Assembly: GCA_002396385.1 (NCBI GenBank)
Contig: DGTD01000011.1
Coordinates: 2,784 to 11,789 of the forward strand
Direction of reading: 5' to 3'
Origin: Bacteroidales bacterium UBA4345
Lineage (GTDB): Bacteria > Bacteroidota > Bacteroidia > Bacteroidales > Paludibacteraceae
DNA length: 9,006 bases
In this document: positions 1 through 6,804 of the stretch, piece by piece
Numbering within the stretch: the stretch's first letter is position 1
How the letters are laid out: each line of letters begins with the position of its first letter
Made by a program: the position numbers and the translations under genes
The notes under the pieces: generated by a model
What the model saw: the letters and a program-made list of their open reading frames with translations, nothing else
What the model was told of the DNA's origin: nothing
The model's database searches: none

Positions 1-140
1 AGGAGAACGTTATCTGCGGTCACCTTATTCCTGCCGGTACCGGCTTGCGTGAGTTCGACCATATGGTAGTCGTTTCTAAAGAGGTTGCCGGAGACTTCGA
101 CGATGTTGAAGAAGAGGCACAACTTGAAAAAGTAGACTAA
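1..140 (+). CDS. rpoC: RNA polymerase beta' subunit, C-terminal end (partial)
   Basis: This is the 3' end of the gene for the largest subunit of DNA-dependent RNA polymerase. The frame starting at base 3 gives 45 residues, beginning ENVICGHLIPAGTGLREF and ending in an acidic tail (DFDDVEEEAQLEKVD) before TAA. The segment GHLIPAGTG followed by an aromatic-rich stretch is the conserved end of beta', near the clamp and the omega-binding region. The 5' part lies outside the window. The gene is followed directly by two hairpins with T-runs, so it appears to be the last gene of its operon (normally rplKAJL-rpoBC). The identification rests on a short but highly characteristic motif. Confidence 0.93.
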   Translation, partial: ENVICGHLIPAGTGLREFDHMVVVSKEVAGDFDDVEEEAQLEKVD

Positions 141-143
141 CGT

Positions 144-162
144 AACTTCTAAGGAAGTTTTT
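144..162 (+). terminator. Short hairpin terminator after rpoC (first of two)
   Basis: A perfect 6-bp stem, AACTTC (144-149) pairing with GAAGTT (154-159), has a TAAG loop and runs into TTTTT. It starts only four bases after the rpoC stop. On its own it is a weak terminator because the stem is AT-rich, but it sits just ahead of a stronger one, giving a tandem arrangement. Confidence 0.45.
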
Positions 163-170
163 CCCGAAAT

Positions 171-204
171 AAGAAAGCCACCTTGAAAGGTGGCTTTCTT
201 GTTT
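171..204 (+). terminator. Strong rho-independent terminator after rpoC, possibly bidirectional
   Basis: A perfect 12-bp stem, AAGAAAGCCACC (171-182) pairing with GGTGGCTTTCTT (189-200), has a 6-base loop and is followed by GTTTT. Because the arms begin with AAGAAA and end with TTTCTT, the complementary strand also gives a hairpin followed by a T-rich run. It probably also ends the minus-strand operon whose last gene (mazG) stops at 253. Confidence 0.85.
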
Positions 205-252
205 TATGTGGGTAGGTCAGTAATCTGTTCAAACCCTATGGTGGTGTGTAAA

Positions 253-681
253 CTATTGTGCTGTGCTTCTTTCAATGGCTTTTGCCTCTTTCCAATAGGC
301 GGCCATTTCGTCGAGTGTCAGGTCTTCCAATTTTTTCCCGTTCTCCATAGCCCGGTCTTCTATGTGTCCGAAACGGTTTCTGAACTTGCGGTTACAGCGT
401 TTTAACGCTTTCTCAGGGTCGATTCCGTATAGCTGTGCCGCATTAATAATGCTGAATAGGAAATCGCCAAACTCTTCCTCCATTTTGTCGGCATCGAGTT
501 TTCTTACCTCAACAATCAGTTCTGCAAGTTCCTCTCTCACTTTGTCCCAGACATCTTCGCGTTTTTTCCAGTCGAAACCCGCATGGCGTGCCCGTTCTTG
601 AATAGTAAGGGCTTCTTCTAATGTGTTTAATCCTTCTGGTAAGGATGATAAAAGTTGGTGTTCGTTTCCTTTGTTGACCAT
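253..681 (-). CDS. mazG: MazG-type nucleotide pyrophosphohydrolase, single-domain (C-terminal half only)
   Basis: MazG hydrolyses nucleoside triphosphates to the monophosphate and pyrophosphate, and is linked to housecleaning of odd nucleotides and to stress control. This 142-residue protein shows the all-alpha NTP pyrophosphohydrolase signature: EExxE at residues 50-54 (E50, E51, E54) and ExxD at 70-73 (E70, D73), which bind magnesium. GFDWKKREDVWDKVREE (35-51) matches the second MazG domain of the usual two-domain protein of about 260 residues. The start lies in what is the inter-domain linker of full-length MazG (KGN...LLSSLPEGL). The 54 bases upstream, back to the crcB stop, hold no trace of the first domain. 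In E. coli MazG the C-terminal domain is the catalytic one, so activity is plausible. It is the last gene of the malQ-crcB-mazG operon. Confidence 0.88.
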   Translation of the reverse strand: MVNKGNEHQLLSSLPEGLNTLEEALTIQERARHAGFDWKKREDVWDKVREELAELIVEVRKLDADKMEEEFGDFLFSIINAAQLYGIDPEKALKRCNRKFRNRFGHIEDRAMENGKKLEDLTLDEMAAYWKEAKAIERSTAQ

Positions 682-696
682 AATTTGTCTTTTTCT

Positions 697-705
697 TCCT
701 CCCTT
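697..705 (-). promoter_or_regulatory. Shine-Dalgarno-like site for mazG
   Basis: Read on the minus strand this is AAGGGAGGA, containing GGAGG complementary to the 16S rRNA tail. It lies 15-16 bases before the ATG at 681, longer than the usual spacing. It supports this short gene having its own translation start after crcB. The spacing leaves some doubt, and no better in-frame start is visible closer to it. Confidence 0.4.
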
Positions 706-735
706 ATTGAATCCTAAAGAGCGTTTGTCTGCACC

Positions 736-1104
736 CTAAATCTTTCCGGCAATTTGCATACCCAGCCAAACCATACCCAGGCCAAGTGTGATGCTTAGTC
801 CTGTGTAGAGGGCAAACAGCATTAAGTCACCATTGCGGAGAAGGACCAGATTTTCGTTCATAAAGGTAGAGAATGTGGTGTAGCCTCCGCACAGTCCTGT
901 TGTGAGCAGTAGTTCGGTGTCTGCACTAATGCTTCCCTTGAGGGCAAGTGCACTGAAGAAACCGATAAACAGGCAGCCACACAAGTTGGCGGTAAATGTA
1001 CCAAGAGGAAATGATATGCCGATATTTTTCAGTCCGCAGGCTGTAAGGTAGCGTAAAACACCGCCAATGCCGCTGCCAATTAGAACTAAAAGAACCTGTT
1101 TCAT
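736..1104 (-). CDS. crcB: Fluoride-specific ion channel (Fluc/CrcB)
   Basis: CrcB/Fluc is a small inner-membrane channel that lets toxic fluoride leave the cell. It works as a dual-topology dimer around a central sodium ion. The 122 residues are of normal family length and have four hydrophobic segments (about 3-20, 33-52, 65-85, 95-117). Hallmarks visible are GGVLRY (14-19), PLGTFTANLCGCLFIG (33-48, with the conserved pore Asn at N40), and GLCGGYTTFSTF (70-81), which holds the two phenylalanines of the fluoride path (F78, F81). The ATG is three bases after the malQ stop, so the two are almost certainly co-transcribed and perhaps translationally coupled. No fluoride riboswitch was recognised. 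A single copy is present here, consistent with a homodimer. Confidence 0.95.
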   Translation of the reverse strand: MKQVLLVLIGSGIGGVLRYLTACGLKNIGISFPLGTFTANLCGCLFIGFFSALALKGSISADTELLLTTGLCGGYTTFSTFMNENLVLLRNGDLMLFALYTGLSITLGLGMVWLGMQIAGKI

Positions 1105-1107
1105 AGA

Positions 1108-3768
1108 TTACCGACCATAGTATTTGACCAATGAGTATATCTTTTGGTTGAGTGGGGTAGCGGCAATCAGGTCCTCCAGACAAATGTGCATGCGGTAGTG
1201 CCAATAGTTGTCGGCGTTGGCAGGGTCGTTAATACGCTCGCCAAAGGTGTCGTTGTTTCGCAGACTGCCGTCCATAGCCATCCAGTCTTGCAGTGGAAGA
1301 ATAACCCACATCGAATTGCTTTGGAGGTGGTTTTCTATAATGCGTTGGCATATCCACGGCTCACAGAACAAAGGAGCCGGACCGTATTCGTGCATAACCT
1401 GGTTATAGTAACGCTGGGTGACTTCCCGGTCTTCTTCCCACCATTGCCGCATAGTGCTCATGTCGTGAGTCGAAGAGGTCCCTACGCTCATATATGGCAT
1501 GCGCTCGAGATTTCCGAATTCAAGTCCGTATTCTTTCGGCATCCGTTGTATTTCCAAACTAAGAATCTGCAGCTCGTCCATGACAGGATGGACGCAGTCA
1601 GGAACCATACCCAGGTCCTCGCCACATACCATCATGTTGCTGCTTTTGATAAGGGCAGGTAGCTTTTCCAGAGCCTTCTCGCGCCAGAAACCGTTGTTCC
1701 TGACATAGAAGAAATCGTTGTAGAGTTTGCTGAAAAGCGATTTCTCGGGTGCGGAAAGGGCTTTGAAAACAAAACTCTGCTGCATAGAAATGCGAGGGTG
1801 GAATTTGTTGGCATCGTTGGTGTCGCGAACAAAAAGGACCTGGCAGGTAAGAATTTTCAAACCTGTTCGAATATCGGCGTTTTCGAGGTCGTCAGCCGGA
1901 ATAAGTCTGTTAATTTTCTGTTGGGTGTCAACCTGTTTCCTCAACTTGTAGCGGTGGTTGCCAATAGGGGTGAGGTAGTTGTCTTTCACAAACTGTGTCT
2001 TCTCTCCGAAAATCTCATCCAAAAAATCATCGTGAATGAAGGGCTCCAGCATGTCGGTGGTCAGTTCTATATTGTACTGCTTGATTTCTTCCTTTGTCAT
2101 AGCCATCGCAGGAGCAAACTGTCCGAGTAATCCGTACTCCGAGTCAATTGGAATGCGGAAAATGCGGAAGAATCCTAGAATATGGTCTATTCTGTAGGCG
2201 TCGAAATAGTCAGCCATTTTTTTCAAGCGGTCGCACCACCAACTATAACCGTCTTTTTTCATCTCATCCCAGTTGTAGATAGGGAACCCCCAATTTTGGC
2301 CGAATTTAGAGAAGAAATCAGGGGGAGCGCCAGCTTGCCCGTTGCAGTCGAAAAGGCGTGTGTTCATCCACACTTCCACACTGTGGCGGTTGACACCGAT
2401 AGGAATGTCGCCTTTCAAAGCGATACCCACACTGTGTGCATAGGCGACAGCTTCGCGCAGTTGCTTGTCGAGGTGAAATTGCACGAAGAAGTGGATGGCG
2501 ATGTTTTTGTAGTCGTTGCCGGTAGGGTCGCAGTATTTTTCAATGCGTTCCGGATAAAAGGTGGCATCGTCGCCCCATTGCTCGAAATTGGAAGTCTTGA
2601 ACTTGTCGCGTAAGAAGCAGAAAACGGCGTAAGCATCCAGCCAATGCTTGTTTCTTTGATAGAAAATTTTGAAAGGCTCGCTGTCTAAAAGTTGTTTACC
2701 GTCGCGTTTGTATATTTTTTTGATAAACTCCCATTTCGCATTGTTTACCGCTTCGTAGTCAACGAATTTTTCATCATTCAGTTGTGACTTCAGTTTGTTG
2801 TATTTCTTCAAGTCCGGAATTTCGCCTACCTGCTCAAGGTTGATGTACATGGGATGTAGCGCGAAAACGGAAATCCCGCTGTATGGATAAGAGTCCTTCC
2901 AAGAATGAAGGTTTGTTGTGTCGTTAATCGGAAGGGTCTGGATGATGCGTTGTCCGGTCGCTTTGGCCCAATCGGCCAATAATTTCAAGTCGGAGAATTC
3001 ACCAACTCCGAAACTGTTTCGGGAACGGAGCGAAAACACGGGAACGGCAGTCCCGGCTCCCTTGAAGTTCCCCACATCGAAACGGGGCCGTCCATCGTTT
3101 ACAACGATAAAGTCGGCGTCAACAGGCGGGTATGGCAGGTAGTGATTGCACCCCTCTTCCCATTTGTCGATTCGCGAAGATCCACAGGTTTTCAGAATGT
3201 ATTTGTATTCGATTGGGAAGAACAGATTGTTAGCATCGACTACGGTACAGAACTCGGGGAAAGTCGTACATTCCATGGACGAAGATTCTTCAAGGTTCCA
3301 GTTCCCCAACTCGGGGCTGTTGCCTAATATCGCTATTTGTTGGTTTGTTGGCAGGTTTGGCCATACCACGTTGAACGACATTGGAACTTTCCTGCCTTTC
3401 AAGGCTATCTCTTTACATTCGTGACGCATAATGCTTTCTGTGAAGACTTTGGAAAGCATAGGGGAGGGAACCGGATTGCCTTCCTCGAACACGTCGAAGA
3501 CCACTATTTTTTTATACTTTCGGTTAGGAAGCTCGAATTTGCGGAATAGTTTTTTTTCTTGTCGTATTTGTCCTTGCTGGTTAGTTAGAATGTAGCTGTA
3601 TCGGAAGCTTTTAGCGTTGGTTTCGATGGTCAGATTCCATCCGTTTTCCGAGTAGTGCAGGGGTTCCCCGAATTCGCGGTCTTTTCCCAGTTCAGGAATG
3701 TCTCCTTTGATGTGCAAATCTTCCCCAAAATAAGACTTGTAGCGTAGAACGAAGGTAATTTGTAACAT
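1108..3768 (-). CDS. malQ: 4-alpha-glucanotransferase, DPE2-like (two CBM20 domains plus GH77)
   Basis: This enzyme (amylomaltase/disproportionating enzyme, GH77) moves alpha-1,4-glucan chains between maltodextrins in the cytoplasm, as part of maltose and glycogen turnover. The 886 residues hold two N-terminal starch-binding CBM20-like domains (about 1-105 and 125-225, with the repeated motif GDIPELG / GNSPELGNW). A GH77 barrel follows from about 235. Likely catalytic residues are the nucleophile D528 in YRIDHILGFF, the acid/base E717 in GEDLG, and D769 in STHDM. The nucleophile and acid/base are 189 residues apart, against about 47 in the short bacterial enzyme. This shows an insertion of roughly 140 residues within the catalytic domain (about 543-680). 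Tandem CBM20 plus this insertion is the architecture of plant DPE2 and its bacterial relatives. It is the first gene of the minus-strand operon. Confidence 0.94.
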   Translation of the reverse strand: MLQITFVLRYKSYFGEDLHIKGDIPELGKDREFGEPLHYSENGWNLTIETNAKSFRYSYILTNQQGQIRQEKKLFRKFELPNRKYKKIVVFDVFEEGNPVPSPMLSKVFTESIMRHECKEIALKGRKVPMSFNVVWPNLPTNQQIAILGNSPELGNWNLEESSSMECTTFPEFCTVVDANNLFFPIEYKYILKTCGSSRIDKWEEGCNHYLPYPPVDADFIVVNDGRPRFDVGNFKGAGTAVPVFSLRSRNSFGVGEFSDLKLLADWAKATGQRIIQTLPINDTTNLHSWKDSYPYSGISVFALHPMYINLEQVGEIPDLKKYNKLKSQLNDEKFVDYEAVNNAKWEFIKKIYKRDGKQLLDSEPFKIFYQRNKHWLDAYAVFCFLRDKFKTSNFEQWGDDATFYPERIEKYCDPTGNDYKNIAIHFFVQFHLDKQLREAVAYAHSVGIALKGDIPIGVNRHSVEVWMNTRLFDCNGQAGAPPDFFSKFGQNWGFPIYNWDEMKKDGYSWWCDRLKKMADYFDAYRIDHILGFFRIFRIPIDSEYGLLGQFAPAMAMTKEEIKQYNIELTTDMLEPFIHDDFLDEIFGEKTQFVKDNYLTPIGNHRYKLRKQVDTQQKINRLIPADDLENADIRTGLKILTCQVLFVRDTNDANKFHPRISMQQSFVFKALSAPEKSLFSKLYNDFFYVRNNGFWREKALEKLPALIKSSNMMVCGEDLGMVPDCVHPVMDELQILSLEIQRMPKEYGLEFGNLERMPYMSVGTSSTHDMSTMRQWWEEDREVTQRYYNQVMHEYGPAPLFCEPWICQRIIENHLQSNSMWVILPLQDWMAMDGSLRNNDTFGERINDPANADNYWHYRMHICLEDLIAATPLNQKIYSLVKYYGR

Positions 3769-3809
3769 AATAGAATAATCGTGTCTTCCTTAGTAAGTTG
3801 TGAATTATA

Positions 3810-3817
3810 CAAATATA
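3810..3817 (-). promoter_or_regulatory. Predicted -7 promoter element for malQ-crcB-mazG
   Basis: On the minus strand this reads TATATTTG, an exact match to the Bacteroidota -7 consensus TAnnTTTG. It lies about 42 bases before the malQ ATG, predicting a leader of roughly 35 bases. No clear -33 TTTG was found at the usual 19-21 base spacing, so the call rests on one element and its position. Confidence 0.5.
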
Positions 3818-3889
3818 CAAAATAAAATAATCTGAGACCTAGCCGGGCTTCCAAAAACTGAAGGGTATAGGGCATTTCCAAGCTCTTTA

Positions 3890-3922
3890 TTTCTATGGTT
3901 TCGTTATAAATACGTAATTTTG
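3890..3922 (+). promoter_or_regulatory. Possible promoter for the NSS transporter gene
   Basis: TAATTTTG at 3915-3922 matches the Bacteroidota -7 consensus, and TTTC at 3890-3893 is a partial -33 match with 21-base spacing. The predicted transcript would begin near 3929, only about 12 bases before the ATG. That is unusually short, so the real start could lie further upstream in the same AT-rich divergent region (3769-3940). Nothing else was recognised there. Confidence 0.35.
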
Positions 3923-3940
3923 TGACAAAACAACAAGAAA

Positions 3941-5728
3941 ATGCAGAAGGAGAGACGCAAACAGGCATGGGGTTCCCGAATAGGGCTTATTTTGGCAATG
4001 GCAGGGAGTGCGGTGGGAGTCGGAAATTTTATACGTTTCCCCGTCCAAGCCATCCAGAACGGGGGCGGCTCGTTTATTATCCCCTATTTGGTTTCATTTG
4101 TGTTATTGGGAATACCATTGTCCATTATCGAATGGACCTCGGGTAAATATGGAGGTCTTGCCGGGTATCATTCTACGCCAATGATAACCCAGGTTATGAG
4201 TAAAGGGAAAATCTGGAAATACATCGGCTCGATGGGAACCTTCTCCAGCTTTGTCATATCGGCTTATTATTGTTATATCGAAAGCTGGGCGTTGGCTTAC
4301 TTCTTCCATTCCCTAATGTCGTCGTTTTCTGGAATGACAAGTGAACAGGTCTCCAATTTCTTTATAGTGTATCTTTCGTTAGACGGGTCCACAATGGGAA
4401 TTCCTTGTGAGAATATCTTTTTTTATGTTGTGTGCGCCGTTTTGAACGCGTACATCTTGTCGCAAGGAATAAAAGACGGCATTGAAAAAGTGTCGAAGAT
4501 CATGATGCCCATGTTGTTCGTGTTGGCGTTCATATTGGCTTTCAAGGCTTACACAATGAAGGCCGGAGTCGACGGTGCCGTATACGATGGCTTGGTCGGT
4601 TTCGACTTTTTGTGGTATCCGCAGTTTGATTCGCTATCCAACCCTAAAGTATGGCTGGCAGCGGCTGGACAGATATTTTTCACCTGCTCGCTTGGAATGG
4701 GCGCATTGCAGTGTTACGCCTCGTTCCTCCGTTCGAAGGATGACGTGGCGCTTAACAGTGTGACAGCCTGCTTTACGAACGAATTTGCTGAAATTATATT
4801 GGGGAGCGCCATCATCATCCCAATTGCTATTGGTTATTTCGGAGTGGATGCAGTGGTTGGAATGACCCAGTCGGGAGGTTTTGGACTTGGATTCCGTTCG
4901 TTGCCATTCCTGTTCTCACAATGGGGGCCTTTCTGGTCGGTAGTTGCAGGAGCTTCTTTCTTCGGGTTGATGTTCTTTGCCAGCATCACCTCCATTTTGT
5001 CAATTGGCACGCCTTCTATCGAGTTTATGATAGACGGTTTCTCGTTGTCGCGTCGCAAATCGTCTATCCTTTTCTGTTTGTTGCTGGCTGTTGTCGGGCT
5101 TCCAACGGTTATATGGTTCAATTATGGCGTCTTCGATGAGTATGATTTTTGGGGCGGTACGGTCTCACTGTTCGTTTATGGAATGGTCGAATGTATACTT
5201 TTTGCCTGGGTGATGGGAATGGACAAAGGCTGGACCATGATAAACGCACATGCAAATATCAAGCTGCCGGGCATCTTGAAATATGTGATGAAATATATTA
5301 CGCCAACTGTGCTCATCGTAATACTGGTTGCCGCCTGTATAAAGCCCAAGGGAGAAGATTGGAGCAAACTGAGTCTCAGTGGGTGGGAACTTGACGACAG
5401 CAGCGTGCTGGCTATGTTGCAACACAAGGGAATCGGCCCTAACGACAAGTGGACCGCAGACCACTTCTATTGTGAGAATGAAGGCACGGTTTCGGAGGTG
5501 ACGCAAACCAGCATAACCGTGGAAGGAAAAAAATATAGTTTGCCCGATGGCTGTACGCCTGCGGTAAAAGTTGGTGAACACTTGAAGGTGGGAAGTACAC
5601 TGTATGACGGACATGTGGTTAATTTGGTGTGTTACTCCGATTTGACCCGCTTGGGCTTGCTGTCCCTTTTCCTGGTCCTCTGCCTGATGGTACGTTATAC
5701 GGTCAGACATCCAAAGAATTATGTGTAA
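3941..5728 (+). CDS. Sodium-dependent NSS-family (LeuT-fold) amino acid-type transporter with soluble insert
   Basis: This inner-membrane symporter of the neurotransmitter:sodium symporter family probably imports an amino acid with sodium. Twelve helices are visible. The sequence aligns by eye with LeuT. TM1 is AGSAVGVGNFIRFP (21-34), with sodium ligand N29. TM3 has Y110, matching LeuT Y108. TM6 is GQIFFTCSLGMG (243-254), with T248 and S250 at substrate/sodium positions. TM7 has N280 and E284, the latter matching the Glu of chloride-independent members. TM8 has A347, T350 and S351 of the second sodium site. LeuT F259 is replaced by M253. At 595 residues it is longer than most bacterial members (about 450-520). 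The excess is a soluble stretch of about 100 residues (468-566) between TM11 and TM12, predicted periplasmic. Substrate is unknown. A 38-residue gene follows after 14 bases. Confidence 0.92.
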   Translation: MQKERRKQAWGSRIGLILAMAGSAVGVGNFIRFPVQAIQNGGGSFIIPYLVSFVLLGIPLSIIEWTSGKYGGLAGYHSTPMITQVMSKGKIWKYIGSMGTFSSFVISAYYCYIESWALAYFFHSLMSSFSGMTSEQVSNFFIVYLSLDGSTMGIPCENIFFYVVCAVLNAYILSQGIKDGIEKVSKIMMPMLFVLAFILAFKAYTMKAGVDGAVYDGLVGFDFLWYPQFDSLSNPKVWLAAAGQIFFTCSLGMGALQCYASFLRSKDDVALNSVTACFTNEFAEIILGSAIIIPIAIGYFGVDAVVGMTQSGGFGLGFRSLPFLFSQWGPFWSVVAGASFFGLMFFASITSILSIGTPSIEFMIDGFSLSRRKSSILFCLLLAVVGLPTVIWFNYGVFDEYDFWGGTVSLFVYGMVECILFAWVMGMDKGWTMINAHANIKLPGILKYVMKYITPTVLIVILVAACIKPKGEDWSKLSLSGWELDDSSVLAMLQHKGIGPNDKWTADHFYCENEGTVSEVTQTSITVEGKKYSLPDGCTPAVKVGEHLKVGSTLYDGHVVNLVCYSDLTRLGLLSLFLVLCLMVRYTVRHPKNYV

Positions 5729-5742
5729 GTAAAAGTGAAATT

Positions 5743-5859
5743 ATGAGATTAGAAGCTTGGTTTTTGATGCTGTCGGTGCAGATACCGGTTTTAGCGATAA
5801 CACTATACCTTTTCAGACGTGTGCTGAACGCTGACAAGAAAGAAAATAAGAAAGACTGA
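5743..5859 (+). CDS. Small single-span membrane protein next to the NSS transporter (possible MetS-like subunit)
   Basis: This 38-residue reading frame starts at an ATG 14 bases after the transporter stop, preceded by purine-rich AAAAGTGAAATT. It reads MRLEAWFLML, then a hydrophobic helix (about 5-24), then FRRVLNADKKENKKD, a strongly basic tail that would sit in the cytoplasm by the positive-inside rule. Size, topology and position resemble MetS, the tiny subunit needed by the NSS transporter MetP in Corynebacterium. The Gly-Gly motif I associate with that family is not evident, so homology is not shown. The same frame stays open upstream into the transporter gene, but the ATG at 5743 is the only start outside it. 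Function as an accessory or stabilising subunit is inferred from context alone. Confidence 0.65.
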   Translation: MRLEAWFLMLSVQIPVLAITLYLFRRVLNADKKENKKD

Positions 5860-5904
5860 TTTTTTTGTGTTTTTAACATTCGGCTTCGTATGTTTCCGTT
5901 ATTT

Positions 5905-5937
5905 GTTGCCGGATTATGCAAAAAAGGTGTATTTTTG
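5905..5937 (+). promoter_or_regulatory. Predicted fabG promoter
   Basis: TATTTTTG at 5930-5937 is an exact match to the Bacteroidota -7 consensus, with GTTG at 5905-5908 as a three-of-four -33 match at 21-base spacing. Transcription would start near 5944, giving a leader of about 45 bases. This also argues against the in-frame ATG at 5948 as the real start of fabG. The rest of the 5860-5989 gap is AT-rich, with no convincing hairpin to end the preceding operon. Confidence 0.55.
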
Positions 5938-5989
5938 TTGAAACACTTTGGAAAAGCATTTAAAAATTATTCTGAAATACATTTACAAT

Positions 5990-6736
5990 ATGAAATTACT
6001 AGAAGGAAAAGTGGCGCTTATTACAGGCGCTGCCCGTGGCATCGGTAAAGCATTGGCATTGAAATTTGCCGCAGAAGGAGCCAATATCGCTTTTACAGAT
6101 CTGGTCATCGACGAGAATGGAAAAGCAACAGAAGCAGAAATTGCCGCTCTTGGCGTAAAGGTAAAGGGGTATGCATCGAATGCCGCAAACTTCGAGGAAA
6201 CCCATCAGGTGGTTGAACAAATCAAGAATGATTTTGGTAAGATTGATGTTTTGGTCAACAATGCTGGTATTACAAAAGATGGCCTTATGCTTCGTATGAC
6301 AGAGGCTCAGTGGGATGCTGTTTTGACTGTTAACTTGAAGTCCGCTTTCAACTTCTGCCATGCCGTAATTCCTTTAATGATGCGTCAGCGTGGTGGTTCT
6401 ATCATCAATATGAGCTCGGTTGTGGGTGTTCATGGTAATGCTGGTCAGGCAAACTACTCGGCTTCTAAAGCTGGTATGATTGGCTTGGCGAAGTCTATTG
6501 CCCAAGAGATGGGCTCAAAAGGTATCCGTGCCAACGCTATCGCTCCGGGATTTATTATCACTGCAATGACCGACCAGTTGAGCGATGAAGTTAAGAAAGA
6601 GTGGTGTAACAAGATTCCTCTCCGTCGTGGCGGAACTCCTGAAGATATAGCAGATGTGGCTACTTTCTTGGCTTCCGATATGTCTTCTTATGTAAGTGGA
6701 CAGGTTATCCAGGTTGATGGCGGTATGAATATGTAA
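5990..6736 (+). CDS. fabG: 3-oxoacyl-[acyl-carrier-protein] reductase
   Basis: FabG reduces 3-ketoacyl-ACP to 3-hydroxyacyl-ACP with NADPH, the first reduction in each round of fatty acid elongation (type II FAS, cytoplasm). It is a short-chain dehydrogenase. The NADP-binding motif is TGAARGIG (12-19), with NNAG at 90-93. The catalytic tetrad is N115, S143, Y156 and K160 (the YxxxK of NYSASK), with Ser-Tyr spacing of 13 as in E. coli FabG. The C-terminus ends QVDGGMNM, typical of the family. Starting at 5990 gives 248 residues and begins MKLLEGKVALITGA, the normal FabG N-terminus. The upstream in-frame ATG at 5948 would add 14 residues and falls almost at the predicted transcription start. 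It stands alone between its own promoter and terminator rather than in a fab cluster. Confidence 0.94.
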   Translation: MKLLEGKVALITGAARGIGKALALKFAAEGANIAFTDLVIDENGKATEAEIAALGVKVKGYASNAANFEETHQVVEQIKNDFGKIDVLVNNAGITKDGLMLRMTEAQWDAVLTVNLKSAFNFCHAVIPLMMRQRGGSIINMSSVVGVHGNAGQANYSASKAGMIGLAKSIAQEMGSKGIRANAIAPGFIITAMTDQLSDEVKKEWCNKIPLRRGGTPEDIADVATFLASDMSSYVSGQVIQVDGGMNM

Positions 6737-6753
6737 TTTTTTGCATTTAGATA

Positions 6754-6798
6754 AAGAAAGGTCCGTGTTCCGTTTGGAAATATGGACCTTTCTTATTT
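6754..6798 (+). terminator. Rho-independent terminator after fabG
   Basis: An 11-bp perfect stem, AAGAAAGGTCC (6754-6764) with GGACCTTTCTT (6784-6794), is followed by ATTTAATTT. Inside the 19-base loop a smaller stem (TTCC 6768-6771 with GGAA 6776-6779) stacks on top, so the whole forms a long hairpin with an internal bulge. The reverse strand also shows a T-rich tail. It overlaps the predicted promoter of the next gene. Confidence 0.75.
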
Positions 6799-6804
6799 AA
6801 TTTG
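6773..6804 (+). promoter_or_regulatory. Predicted promoter of the GlsB/YmgE-family gene, inside the fabG terminator
   Basis: TTTG at 6773-6776 is an exact -33 match. It is followed after exactly 20 bases by TTAATTTG (6797-6804), seven of eight bases of the -7 consensus. Transcription would start near 6811, giving a leader of about 19 bases before the ATG at 6830. The -33 element sits in the loop of the upstream terminator hairpin. Confidence 0.55.

Noticed and set aside
1144..1662. 172-codon open frame antisense to malQ, and others such as 2182-2613
   Set aside because: The opposite strand encodes a clear GH77 enzyme with intact catalytic motifs. The antisense translations show no recognisable domain and follow from codon bias.
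5165..5710. 181-codon open frame antisense to the NSS transporter
   Set aside because: It is a shadow of the transporter frame, with no start context or recognisable motif.
5629..5742. Longer 76-residue version of the small protein downstream of the NSS gene
   Set aside because: The extra residues would overlap the transporter's TM12 region in another frame. The ATG at 5743 gives a sensible one-helix protein right after the stop.
5860..5880. T-rich run after the small NSS partner as a terminator
   Set aside because: No stem of useful length precedes the T-run.
5948..5989. Longer fabG start adding 14 residues
   Set aside because: The predicted transcription start near 5944 leaves almost no leader, and FabG proteins normally begin at the MKLLEGK-type start (5990).
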